From positions 1 through 19,040 of the forward strand of contig CAAGKS010000085.1 in NCBI GenBank assembly GCA_900770605.1: DNA of 19,040 nt, given 5' to 3'. This stretch comes from Clostridia bacterium. GTDB taxonomy: Bacteria; Bacillota; Clostridia; Oscillospirales; CAG-272. Shown in pieces: positions 1 through 7,310 of this stretch (positions within the stretch are counted from its first letter, which is position 1; each line of letters starts with the position of its first letter). A program made the position numbers and the translations under genes. A model generated the notes under the pieces. The model was not told the origin of the DNA. It did no database searches and saw only the letters and a list, made by a program, of their open reading frames with translations.

Positions 1-21
1 AAAGTAGGAGTTTTTTGCTAA

Positions 22-73
22 GCTTTTTTTCAAAAAAGCGTGCTTGTTCTCAGGGCACGCCCTGAGGACAAGC
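22..73 (-). terminator. Hairpin terminator of the antiporter-SDR-hydrolase operon
   Basis: A 15-bp stem is formed by 42-56 and 59-73 with a 2-nt turn and one G-U pair. On the minus strand it lies 7 nt after the serine hydrolase stop codon and is followed, five bases later, by a run of six T. That arrangement fits an intrinsic terminator. The T-run is itself part of a second A/T-rich palindrome (22-39). Positions 22-42 are identical to 3788-3808, so the terminator is embedded in a repeat family that recurs in this window. Confidence 0.65.
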
Positions 74-79
74 GACGTC

Positions 80-1219
80 TTAATCTTCAATACACTCGTA
101 AATTATATCGCGCGCTTTGCCGTGCATACCGCCGATCTTCGAGGGCCATTTGCAGAGGTGAGTAGCGAAGAAGATCGAGAGGCTGTTATCCGTATCTATA
201 AGCACGTAAGAGCCTGCCGCGCCGTCCCAACCAAACTCGCCTATCGGGCTGCGCTGTCCTGCGGAGCGGTCTATCAGAGTGCGCACTCCGAGTCCGTATC
301 CGTAGCCTGCGCCTGCCGCGCAGGAGAAGTTGGAGTTGAGCGCGAAATTTTTAAGCTGCTCGCTCTTGATGAGCTTGACGGTTTCGGGCTTCAAAAGCTG
401 ATATCCGTTTTTTGCAACTCCGCCGCACGCCATTGCCGAGGAGAATTTTGCATAGTCCTCAACGGTGGATACAAGTCCTGCGCCGCCGCTATGGAACTTT
501 TGGTGGAGTCCGTGGCGGTAGGGGCTCGTGAGCAGATCTGCTTCAAGCGTCTGCGCGTTGACCTCGTAAAGAGGGGGAGTTGCGGGCGCGGTGGTGAGCG
601 TGCTCAAAAAGCCTGTTCTCTCCATTTCAAGCGGCTCGAATATGTATTTTTTCTGATAGTCGCCAAAGGGCATATCGGACACCGCCTCAACAACGCCTGC
701 GAGAACGTCGTGGCAGATGCTGTACTGAAAACGCGCACCGGGCTCGAAATCAAGGGGAGATCTTACTGCGGCGCTAACGAATTCGCGCACGCTGATGCGC
801 TCCTGCTCGCTCTCGAAAAGCTGCTTTATAGGCGCTTTTCCAACGTTGTAGTTAAAGCCTGCGGTCATAGTGAAAAGGTTTTTTACGGTGATGTCCTTCT
901 CGGGCGCGTACTGAACGCCGTCCTTCTCGAGAAATACGCCCTCAAGCTCGGGCAGATAATACGCCGCGCGCTGCTCAAGGTCTATTTTTCCCGCTTCCAC
1001 AAGGCGCATCGCGCCGCACACGGTAACGGGCTTCGTGCAGGAATAGAGATAGTATTGTGAGTCTGCGTTCACTGCGATGCCGTTTTCAAGATCAGCCGCG
1101 CCAAACTGTCCGCGAAAGATCGTATCGTATCCCTTCGTGACTATGATATCACAGCCGGGGATACGAGTCTTGGCGTATACCTCGTCGTTAAAAAAGCTCG
1201 TAAGCTTATCAAAATTCAT
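80..1219 (-). CDS. Serine hydrolase of the beta-lactamase/EstB fold (family VIII esterase-like)
   Basis: This 379-residue protein belongs to the penicillin-binding/class C beta-lactamase fold. The nucleophile motif SxxK is visible as S60-C-T-K63. The second motif is Y166 in an F-Q-Y-S-x3-D-V-L context, which resembles EstB/LovD-type esterases more than true beta-lactamases, which carry YxN. A conserved G-W-D-G-A-A-G segment lies near residue 330, where the family has its third active-site strand. No signal peptide is visible, so it is probably a cytoplasmic esterase, transesterase or D-amino-acid peptidase; the substrate cannot be deduced. The start at 1219 is chosen because GGAG lies 6 nt upstream. 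The in-frame ATG at 1231 overlaps the previous gene and has a poorer site. It is the last gene of a three-gene operon and starts 1 nt after the dehydrogenase stop codon. Family assignment is secure, function is not. Confidence 0.88.
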   Translation of the reverse strand: MNFDKLTSFFNDEVYAKTRIPGCDIIVTKGYDTIFRGQFGAADLENGIAVNADSQYYLYSCTKPVTVCGAMRLVEAGKIDLEQRAAYYLPELEGVFLEKDGVQYAPEKDITVKNLFTMTAGFNYNVGKAPIKQLFESEQERISVREFVSAAVRSPLDFEPGARFQYSICHDVLAGVVEAVSDMPFGDYQKKYIFEPLEMERTGFLSTLTTAPATPPLYEVNAQTLEADLLTSPYRHGLHQKFHSGGAGLVSTVEDYAKFSSAMACGGVAKNGYQLLKPETVKLIKSEQLKNFALNSNFSCAAGAGYGYGLGVRTLIDRSAGQRSPIGEFGWDGAAGSYVLIDTDNSLSIFFATHLCKWPSKIGGMHGKARDIIYECIED

Positions 1220-1220
1220 A

Positions 1221-2099
1221 TTATTCTCCATTCTCGGAAAGATCGTTGTATATTTGTTCTGCGATACCGCAGATCGCGCTTCTTTCAGTCTGTGAGGCGG
1301 TCGCAAGTCGCTTTTGCACGGGCCCTCCCCACACTCCAAGCAGAGCAGGGCCTGTCCAGGAGTCCGCCTCCGCCGTGCCACTCGCAAAAAGTCCCGCAAG
1401 GATACAAAGACTTGCTTTCTCGGGGCTCATAAATATCACCTTCATAGGATGCTTTATGATCGCGAAGATAAGCTTGGGATAGTGCGCGGTTATGTTCGTC
1501 AGCGTGATGCCGGGGTGCGCGATGCTTATGCCGTCCTGCGATATGAGCGAATAGGTCAGATAGCGCTTGGCGTTGCCGTAGACCAGGCTTGATCTTTTGC
1601 GCGTTCTGAAATCCACGTCGCCCTCGTCGATGTGGGAGTAGTTGTGAGCGATGCTGCTCACAGTCACGATTTTCCCTCCCTTTTTGGAGATCGCGGGCAG
1701 CAGAGTGCGCGCGATAAAATAGGGGGATACGAAGTTTATCTGGAATACGTTTTCGTAGCCCGTGGAGCAGATATGGCGGGGGATATGATAAGCTCCCGCG
1801 TTGAGCACGATATAGTCGGGCACGCTTTGGAGCAAGGCCGCGCAAGCGGCACGGACGGCGTCCATATCTTCAAGATCGAGCGTGATATATGATACCGAGA
1901 TATCGGGGAAATCCGCCCTCAAGCTCTCGCCAAGCGCCCTTGATCTTTGGCTGCTTCTGTCCATCAGTATGAGCGACGCGCCCAGATGAGCAAGATGGCG
2001 GCAAAGGTGATTGCCAATGCCGCCGGTCGCTCCGCTGACAGCCACTGTTTTACCCGTCAGTGACGGGAAATTTTTGTCAACGAATTTGGAAATATTCAT
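1221..2099 (-). CDS. Short-chain dehydrogenase/reductase (SDR), retinol dehydrogenase-like
   Basis: The 292-residue protein is a classical Rossmann-fold NAD(P)-dependent oxidoreductase. The cofactor loop reads S-G-A-T-G-G-I-G at 22-29. Asp81 and the N-A-G motif at 100-102 follow. The catalytic serine is at 148/149, and the Y174-x3-K178 pair is intact. The region beyond residue 200 carries H-P-G-I-T-x-T-N, as in eukaryotic-like retinol dehydrogenase SDRs, where the chain after the active site closes over the substrate. The substrate is unknown. Its ATG overlaps the TGA of the upstream antiporter by 4 nt (ATGA), so translation is probably coupled. The hydrolase gene begins directly downstream. 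The shared transcript suggests a linked metabolic or stress task, but the sequence does not say which. Confidence 0.9.
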   Translation of the reverse strand: MNISKFVDKNFPSLTGKTVAVSGATGGIGNHLCRHLAHLGASLILMDRSSQRSRALGESLRADFPDISVSYITLDLEDMDAVRAACAALLQSVPDYIVLNAGAYHIPRHICSTGYENVFQINFVSPYFIARTLLPAISKKGGKIVTVSSIAHNYSHIDEGDVDFRTRKRSSLVYGNAKRYLTYSLISQDGISIAHPGITLTNITAHYPKLIFAIIKHPMKVIFMSPEKASLCILAGLFASGTAEADSWTGPALLGVWGGPVQKRLATASQTERSAICGIAEQIYNDLSENGE

Positions 2100-3403
2100 G
2101 CTTTTGTATGCTTGTCGTGCTCGTGCTTATCGTGCTCAACGATATGCTTACCACGTGCGCTGATCTGGTATTCGTTATCGATCTCGCCTGCTTTTTCAAG
2201 AGAGATCTTGGTGAGCAGCGGGCCAACGAGCTCGTAAATGAGAACGGCAAAGAGAGTGATATTGGCAATCATCAAGCCCTGAGGGCCGAGTGTCTGCGCC
2301 TTGATAGCCATTCCAAGCGCAACGCCTGCCTGAGGCAGAAGCGTGATACCGAGATATTTCACGATATGCTCGTCGCAGCGCACGGATTTTGCGCTGATGA
2401 ACGCTCCGAAATATTTACCGAAGGAGCGGGAAAGGATATAAATTACGCCAATAGCAACGATAGCAACGTCTGTGAATACGCTGAGCTCAAGCTCTGCTCC
2501 GCTGAGCACGAAGAACAGAACGTAAAGAGGAGCGGTCCAACGCTCAACTCTGTGCATAAGCTCCTCGGAAACGTCGCACTGATTGCAGAATACCGAGCCG
2601 AGCATCATACATACGAGCAGAGAGGAGAATGCCACGTGGACCTGACCTATCTTGAATTCAAGCATAGAAAGGGCAACCGTCAAAAATACGAAGGTTACGG
2701 ACATTGCAAGTCTTTTTGAGCGTGAATGGAAGAATTTTTCGACAAAGGTGAAGATAAGTCCCATAACGAAGCCGAGCGCGAGGGAGAGAACTACCTCGAG
2801 GATAGGCTCAACTATAACGGACAACACGTTTACGTGGCCCGAGATGAGCGCCTTTGCCACACCGAAGGAAGCCGCAAAGAGCACGAGTCCAACCGCGTCG
2901 TCAAGCGCAACTATGGGGAGAAGTATATCGGTGAGAGGTCCCTTTGCCTTGTACTGACGTACTACCATAAGAGTAGCCGCAGGAGCGGTTGCGGAAGCCA
3001 CCGCGCCGAGAATTATAGCGGCAGGGAGAGGGAATTTCTCGGGCATTGCAAAGTGAATGCCTATGAGCACGGCGTCAACCAGAAGCGTGGTGAACACGGC
3101 CTGGAAAATGCCGATAACGGTTGCCTGCTTACCCGTCTTTTTGAGCTGGGAGAGGCGGAATTCGTTACCTATTGAGAACGCGATGAAGCCGAGTGCAACG
3201 TCGCTGATAAGCGAAAATGCTTTTACGTTTTCGTGGCTGGTAAAGCCAATTCCTTCAATGCCGAGAGCTCCGAGGCAGTAAGGTCCAACCAAAATTCCCG
3301 CAACGAGATAAGCCGTAACGGCAGGAAGCTTTACGAGCTTTGCGAGGCGAGAAAGCATAAGACCTGCAAAAAGAGCGATCGACAGACTTAAAAGTGCCTG
3401 CAT
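2096..3403 (-). CDS. CPA2-family cation:proton antiporter (Kef/NapA-like)
   Basis: This 435-residue integral membrane protein has about 12-13 hydrophobic segments starting at residue 1. It exchanges Na+ or K+ for protons across the cytoplasmic membrane. The ion-binding site typical of the family is visible: V-A-L-D168-D169 in a mid-protein helix, preceded by an S-A-T-A-P-A-A-T stretch (137-144) matching the unwound crossing helix. The adjacent D-D pair is the signature of electrogenic CPA2 members such as NapA. No RCK/TrkA-N nucleotide-binding domain follows. The protein ends in a short charged tail rich in His, Lys and Asp (about 417-435). The start has GGAG 7 nt upstream. It is the first gene of a three-gene operon. 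The transported ion cannot be read from sequence. Confidence 0.92.
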   Translation of the reverse strand: MQALLSLSIALFAGLMLSRLAKLVKLPAVTAYLVAGILVGPYCLGALGIEGIGFTSHENVKAFSLISDVALGFIAFSIGNEFRLSQLKKTGKQATVIGIFQAVFTTLLVDAVLIGIHFAMPEKFPLPAAIILGAVASATAPAATLMVVRQYKAKGPLTDILLPIVALDDAVGLVLFAASFGVAKALISGHVNVLSVIVEPILEVVLSLALGFVMGLIFTFVEKFFHSRSKRLAMSVTFVFLTVALSMLEFKIGQVHVAFSSLLVCMMLGSVFCNQCDVSEELMHRVERWTAPLYVLFFVLSGAELELSVFTDVAIVAIGVIYILSRSFGKYFGAFISAKSVRCDEHIVKYLGITLLPQAGVALGMAIKAQTLGPQGLMIANITLFAVLIYELVGPLLTKISLEKAGEIDNEYQISARGKHIVEHDKHEHDKHTKA

Positions 3404-3438
3404 AATGTATCTCCAATCTTTGATATAAGTACTGTAAG

Positions 3439-3469
3439 GTATTCAAAAAGCGTCCGCTTTTTTAAATAC
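3439..3469 (-). promoter_or_regulatory. 5'-terminal mRNA stem-loop of the antiporter transcript
   Basis: GTATT at 3439-3443 pairs with AATAC at 3465-3469, and AAAAAGCG/CGCTTTTT pairs inside, giving a nearly continuous stem of about 14 bp. With the promoter just upstream, transcription would start at about 3469, so the mRNA would begin with this hairpin. The ribosome binding site lies about 30 nt beyond it. Such 5' hairpins often stabilise mRNAs, but attenuation by an unknown signal is an alternative. There is no adjacent long U-run on the minus strand, so it does not look like a terminator. Confidence 0.5.
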
Positions 3470-3475
3470 TTTGCA

Positions 3476-3504
3476 ATTATAGCACTTTAACATATAAATG
3501 TCAA
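3476..3504 (-). promoter_or_regulatory. Consensus sigma-A promoter of the antiporter operon
   Basis: On the minus strand a perfect TTGACA (3499-3504) and a perfect TATAAT (3476-3481) are separated by exactly 17 bp. The surrounding DNA is AT-rich. The predicted start at about 3469 leaves a leader of roughly 65 nt before the antiporter ATG. Confidence 0.85.
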
Positions 3505-3603
3505 TAGCAAAAAATGAAAATAATTAAAATATAAATAAAATAAAAAAACAGTTATGGATAATAACGGAAAGCCTACAAAAAAATGACAGGTGCGACGCCC
3601 TCT

Positions 3604-3690
3604 GCGCCCAGTTATAAGCCTTCCCTTGTCAGGGAAGGTGGCACGGCGAGCTTATAAGCGAAGCCGTGACGGATGAGTAGTTTTGGGCGT
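3604..3690. repeat. Palindromic intergenic repeat element with nested inverted repeats
   Basis: The outer inverted repeat is CGCCCA (3605-3610) with TGGGCG (3684-3689). Inside are an 8-bp stem with TGTC loop (3619-3638) and a CACGGC/GCCGTG pair (3642-3647 and 3664-3669) enclosing the palindrome GCTTATAAGC. There is no open reading frame of note. The layout resembles short non-autonomous dispersed repeats of Clostridia genomes. Only one copy of this exact element is in the window. Confidence 0.6.
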
Positions 3691-3710
3691 ACGGTATAAA
3701 TACAATAAAA

Positions 3711-3749
3711 TTGGTGGAGCACCCAAAATAGATACGGGAACTCCATCAA
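3711..3749. repeat. TTGGTGGAG hairpin repeat, copy 1
   Basis: TTGGTGGAG at 3711-3719 pairs with CTCCATCAA at 3741-3749 (one G-U pair) around a 21-nt loop. A diverged second copy lies at 3984-4022. The paired ends are conserved while the loops differ, which suggests the hairpin rather than the loop sequence is maintained. Confidence 0.6.
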
Positions 3750-3784
3750 TAATCACCATTTTTAATTTTCAGCAAGTTTTTTGC

Positions 3785-3944
3785 CACGCTTTTTTTCAAA
3801 AAAGCGTGAAAAGAATTCCGCCGTCTGCGGACGGCGGCTGAGGCTCTGCCTCAGACTCCCCTGACCGCAGGGGTGTTCCGCTCTCTGCGGAGAGCGGCTA
3901 AGGGCTCTGCCCTTAGAACCTGCAAACTTTTTAGAAAAAGTTTG
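3785..3944. repeat. Cluster of seven consecutive palindromes
   Basis: Seven short hairpins follow each other with almost no spacing: 3785-3808 (CACGC plus T/A run), 3818-3837 (CCGCCGTC, loop TGCG), 3838-3854 (CTGAGGC, loop TCT), 3858-3873 (CCCCTG, loop ACCG), 3878-3897 (CCGCTCTC, loop TGCG), 3898-3916 (CTAAGGGC, loop TCT) and 3923-3944 (CAAACTTTTT, loop AG). TGCG and TCT loops recur in order, as if a two-hairpin unit had been duplicated and drifted. No coding potential is visible. The cluster may act as a transcription barrier between the mutS2 operon and the antiporter promoter. Confidence 0.75.
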
Positions 3945-3983
3945 ATCAAAAACTTTACAGAGTGAGAAATGAATAAAACAAAG

Positions 3984-4022
3984 TTGGTGGAGTGACCGAA
4001 TTAAAAACGGCTACTCCACCAA
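3984..4022. repeat. TTGGTGGAG hairpin repeat, copy 2
   Basis: TTGGTGGAGT at 3984-3993 pairs perfectly with ACTCCACCAA at 4013-4022. It is the second copy of the element at 3711-3749; both sit in the same orientation about 270 bp apart, on either side of the palindrome cluster. Confidence 0.65.
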
Positions 4023-4050
4023 TAATGCTTTAATCCTTATTTAGCTGGAA

Positions 4051-4106
4051 GCTTTTTTGCCTACTTTTTTCTCGAAAAAAGTAGGAGCTTTTTTGCTTAC
4101 TTTTTC
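4051..4106 (-). terminator. A/T-rich hairpin at the end of the mutS2 operon
   Basis: A perfect 11-bp stem CCTACTTTTTT/AAAAAAGTAGG (4060-4070 and 4075-4085, loop CTCG) lies 12 nt past the mutS2 stop codon. Two 20-nt direct copies (4051-4070 and 4088-4107, about 18 of 20 identical) flank its centre, and the right copy includes the last codons of mutS2. Positions 4078-4099 nearly repeat 1-20 of the window. On the minus strand there is no clean U-run after the stem, so termination may depend on the larger palindrome cluster beyond it. The role as terminator is an inference. Confidence 0.45.
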
Positions 4107-6484
4107 AATTCAACCACGGTCACGCCGCCGTCGCCCTCACCAAATGCGGCGATATGGAACTTTGCAACGCGGGGGTCGCGTTTAAGGTACGCCCACAATG
4201 CATTTTTAAGTGCGCCCGTGCCTTTGCCGTGAATAAGTCTTACTGTAAAGAAGCCTGCGATAACGGCATCATCGATATATTTATCAACAACGCTCCATGC
4301 CTCGTCTCCTATCATTCCGCGCAGATCGACCTCTCCGCGAAAATCTCGGTTAACGCTTACTCGCACCTGCGAGAGCTTTTGAGTCTTACCGCCGATATGC
4401 ACCTGCGTTTCATTCTCCACGAGCTGAAGATCGGAAACCTTGACCTTAGTCTTGATTATTCCTATCTGCGCGCCGACCTTTCCGCTCTTATCGGGATCTT
4501 CCGTCAAAAAGCCCTTCTTGCCGAGGCTCACCACGTACACCTCGTCACCCTTCTTCAAGGGGCGCGGAAGCACGTAGTTTTCAGTGCTGCGCTTTTCAAT
4601 AGGATCGTAGTTATCACTATTGTTGCGCAGATGCTCTCTGATCTCGCGTCTCGCTTTGGCAAGCTCATCGCCAAGACGCTCGGACTCTCTCTGCTTTTTG
4701 AGCTGATCCATCTGCTCCATAATAAAGTCGCTGGACAGCTTTGCGCTATTGACCATATTCTGTGCCTTGCTTCTCGCCTGCTCCAAGGTCTTCTCGGATT
4801 CTTTCAGGCGCTTGGCGATCTCCGCCTCGTCTGCACGTCTTTGCTCCTCGTACTCGCGGCGAGAGCGTTTTGCAGCTTCAAGCTGCTTTTCAGTCTGTAT
4901 CCTCATCTGCTCAAGCTCGCCAAGTATATTTTCAAGCTTCTTATTCTCGCTTCCGACAAGCTCCCCCGCCCTCTTGACTATCTGCGTGGGCAATCCGAGC
5001 TTTTCGGAGATAGCAAACGCGTTGGATTTACCGGGCGTGCCTATAATGAGCTTATACGTGGGTCTGAGCGTTTCTACGTCAAACTCGCAGGACGCGTTAC
5101 AAACGCCCTCGGTATCGAGCGCATAGGTCTTAAGCTCCGTATAATGCGTGGTAGCCATACACATAGCCCCCGCGCTTCTCATATCCTCGATTATAGATAT
5201 AGCAAGCGCCGCTCCCTCTACGGGATCAGTTCCCGCGCCAAGCTCGTCAAAGAGCACCAGCGAGCGCTCGTTTCTCTCCTTCACTATGGAAACTATCGTC
5301 ACCATATGCGAGGAGAAGGTGGAGAGTGACTGCTCTATGCTCTGCTCGTCTCCAAGATCAACGAGTATCTTTTCAAAGATACACATCTCGCTGCCCTCGT
5401 CGCAAGGCAGGTGCAGACCCGACTGAGCCATTGCGGCAAACAAGCCGAGCGTTTTGAGCGTTACCGTCTTACCGCCCGTATTAGGTCCTGTAATTATCAA
5501 CGTATCGTACTCGCCGCCGATGCTCAAGGATATCGGCACTACTGCTCTTTTATCTATGAGCGGATGTCTTGCGCGGACGAGCGTGCATTTTCTGCTTTGG
5601 GTGAGCGATACCTGGCGCGCGTTGAGGCGAGAGGAAAGCTCGGCGCAACCGAACAGGAAGGCAAGCTCGGTTACGTTTCTGTAATTGAGCATCATTGCAG
5701 GAGATATCTCGGCAACCGCCGCAGAAAGCTCGGCAAGCACCTTTTCTATCTCGTGCTGCTCCTTTGATTCAAGCATAGAGAGCTCGTTATTTGCCTCGAC
5801 CACCGCCATAGGCTCTACGAATATGGTAGCTCCCGATGATGACGTATCGTGGATAAGTCCCTTGATATCGTTTCTATGCTCTGCCTTGACGGGTATTACG
5901 TATCTGCCGTTTCTCTGCGTTACTATGTTTTCCTGCAAATATTTTGAATACGAGCCACCCGTATATTTTGCCAAGGTCTCGCGGACCTTGAGGTTTGCTA
6001 TTCTTATCTTTCTTCTCACGTCTGCAAGCGCGGGGCTGGCATCGTCCGAAATAAGCTCCTCGGAGATTATCGAGCGGCTTATTCGGTCCTCTATCATTCG
6101 TGAGGGGGTGAGGCGCTCGAATATCTCGTCAAGCACAGTAGCAAACAGCTTATTAGTTCTGATATATTCAAGAAGCTGTCTTGACGTGCGCATAAGCGCG
6201 GCGGCATCGAGCAGCTCGCGCGGTGTAAGTATAGCGCCCTTGAGCGCTCTCTCGCAAAGGTCCGAGACGTCGCTTACTCCGCCGAACGAGGGCATACCCT
6301 TTGCATCTGCAAGTCTTTTGGCGTCGGTTGTGCGAGTCTGCCTCTCTGTTGCCACGTCAAGTCTGTCCGTGGGGGTGAGCATCATCGCCATCTGCACCGC
6401 TCCCGCGGTGGAGCAGCAGTCCGCAAGCATTTGTCTTATTTTATCAAATTCAAGTGTTGAAAGTGTTTTTTCGGTTATATTCAT
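4097..6484 (-). CDS. mutS2: MutS2 (MutS-type ATPase with C-terminal Smr domain)
   Basis: The protein has 795 residues, the usual size for MutS2. It lacks the mismatch-recognition domain of MutS1. The core/clamp region spans roughly 1-300. The ABC-type ATPase has a Walker A G-P-N-T-G-G-K-T at 333-340, a signature segment S-T-F-S-S-H-M near 388-394, and a Walker B L-V-L-F-D-E-L-G at 409-416. A charged coiled-coil region spans about 515-640. The Smr nuclease-type domain fills the last 80 residues, with V-D-L-R-G at 719-723 and H-G-K-G-T-G at 752-757. MutS2 acts on recombination intermediates in some bacteria and splits collided ribosomes in Bacillus subtilis; which applies here is not visible. 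It is the last gene of the yqfC operon. The ATG at 6484 lies 10 nt after the recO stop codon. Confidence 0.96.
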   Translation of the reverse strand: MNITEKTLSTLEFDKIRQMLADCCSTAGAVQMAMMLTPTDRLDVATERQTRTTDAKRLADAKGMPSFGGVSDVSDLCERALKGAILTPRELLDAAALMRTSRQLLEYIRTNKLFATVLDEIFERLTPSRMIEDRISRSIISEELISDDASPALADVRRKIRIANLKVRETLAKYTGGSYSKYLQENIVTQRNGRYVIPVKAEHRNDIKGLIHDTSSSGATIFVEPMAVVEANNELSMLESKEQHEIEKVLAELSAAVAEISPAMMLNYRNVTELAFLFGCAELSSRLNARQVSLTQSRKCTLVRARHPLIDKRAVVPISLSIGGEYDTLIITGPNTGGKTVTLKTLGLFAAMAQSGLHLPCDEGSEMCIFEKILVDLGDEQSIEQSLSTFSSHMVTIVSIVKERNERSLVLFDELGAGTDPVEGAALAISIIEDMRSAGAMCMATTHYTELKTYALDTEGVCNASCEFDVETLRPTYKLIIGTPGKSNAFAISEKLGLPTQIVKRAGELVGSENKKLENILGELEQMRIQTEKQLEAAKRSRREYEEQRRADEAEIAKRLKESEKTLEQARSKAQNMVNSAKLSSDFIMEQMDQLKKQRESERLGDELAKARREIREHLRNNSDNYDPIEKRSTENYVLPRPLKKGDEVYVVSLGKKGFLTEDPDKSGKVGAQIGIIKTKVKVSDLQLVENETQVHIGGKTQKLSQVRVSVNRDFRGEVDLRGMIGDEAWSVVDKYIDDAVIAGFFTVRLIHGKGTGALKNALWAYLKRDPRVAKFHIAAFGEGDGGVTVVELKK

Positions 6485-6494
6485 TACTAATATA

Positions 6495-7286
6495 TCACTC
6501 CTTTACAGCGTGATAAAAATCCAAGGTATCAAATCCACGCTCGAGGTGGTTGGTTACGTACTTTTCAGTAGCTCCCGAGAGCAAGCGCATACTCTCGGCG
6601 TCCTTTATCTCAAAGGAAAGCACCTTTTTAGCATCGCACGAGCTGACGTATCTCCACGCGGTAAGCGCGGTGAGATCGAGCGGGACGAAAATATTATGCG
6701 TCATAAGTCGGTCAAACTCAGGGATAGGCGCGCCCGCGCTTTTATCGGAAAAGCATTTTGCGCAGCAAACGCTTCCATTCATAACGTCGAGCCACCAGCT
6801 CTCCGCCTCTGCCGCGCCACAGCTACGGCACTCGTCAAGCGCGGGGGCAACTCCCGACTCGCAGGCGGCGAATATTTCATAAACGCTCTTTATCTGGTCG
6901 TAAGGTCTTATCTTTTTCTCTATCGCGTAAAGCGCATTGAGCGTCATTCTCAACACATCGCGCGCACAAACTCCCTCTCCGCTGATCTCGGCGGCGAGCT
7001 GAACTATATACGATGCCAGACTAAATCCCTGTATATCCTCGGAGATGCCGTAAAATCCCTCGTTTACCGAGCCTGAGGATAACCATCTTCTGCCGTTCTT
7101 CTCGTAATACTCAAAATTCGCGTACACAAAAAGGCGGCACAGCGGCATCGTCTTGCTTTTGAGAGAGCGAGCGCCCTTGGCGGTGAGCATTATCTGCCCG
7201 TTATCCGCAGTAAGCACGGTGAGCAGGCGATCGTTCTCGCCATACGGCATATCCTTGATAACAAGACCGTCACACACGTCTCTCAT
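6495..7286 (-). CDS. recO: DNA repair protein RecO
   Basis: The 263-residue protein matches RecO, which helps load RecA onto SSB-coated single-stranded DNA in the RecFOR pathway and anneals complementary strands. The N-terminal OB-fold region (about 1-80) begins with the typical G-L-V-I-K-x3-Y-G-E-N-D-x-L-L pattern. A four-cysteine zinc site is intact: C153-x2-C156 and C175-x2-C178, with an extra C174. A helical C-terminal part follows. The start has AAAGGAG and a second GGAG closely upstream of the ATG. It lies 24 nt after era, as in Bacillus and Clostridium where era-recO adjacency is common. The downstream mutS2 partner is less usual. Confidence 0.95.
   Translation of the reverse strand: MRDVCDGLVIKDMPYGENDRLLTVLTADNGQIMLTAKGARSLKSKTMPLCRLFVYANFEYYEKNGRRWLSSGSVNEGFYGISEDIQGFSLASYIVQLAAEISGEGVCARDVLRMTLNALYAIEKKIRPYDQIKSVYEIFAACESGVAPALDECRSCGAAEAESWWLDVMNGSVCCAKCFSDKSAGAPIPEFDRLMTHNIFVPLDLTALTAWRYVSSCDAKKVLSFEIKDAESMRLLSGATEKYVTNHLERGFDTLDFYHAVKE
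6498..6503 (-). promoter_or_regulatory. mutS2 ribosome binding site inside the recO stop region
   Basis: AAGGAG, encoding the last two residues of RecO (Lys-Glu), is the only Shine-Dalgarno-like sequence before the mutS2 ATG. The spacing of 13 nt is long. Translation of mutS2 is therefore likely coupled to ribosomes finishing recO. Confidence 0.55.
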
Positions 7287-7310
7287 ACAAGCTCTCCTCT
7301 CCTTTTAAAA

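Noticed and set aside
44..1060. Long plus-strand frame opposite the serine hydrolase
   Set aside because: It is antisense to a gene with clear SxxK and fold motifs. Its translation has no family features and no ribosome binding site.
1220..1399. N-terminal extension of the serine hydrolase
   Set aside because: It runs through the end of the SDR gene in another frame and is Arg/Pro-rich nonsense. The start at 1219 has GGAG at correct spacing.
3785..3944. Palindrome cluster as a CRISPR array
   Set aside because: The units differ in sequence, are only 16-24 nt, have no spacers of constant length, and no cas gene is near.
4154..5329. Plus-strand frame of 391 codons opposite mutS2
   Set aside because: It is a mirror of the MutS2 coding pattern. 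No motif or ribosome binding site supports it.
5685..7076. Long plus-strand frame of 463 codons opposite mutS2 and recO
   Set aside because: It spans two well-supported genes on the other strand and is Ser/Leu-rich, as expected from antisense of such codons. No start signal is seen.
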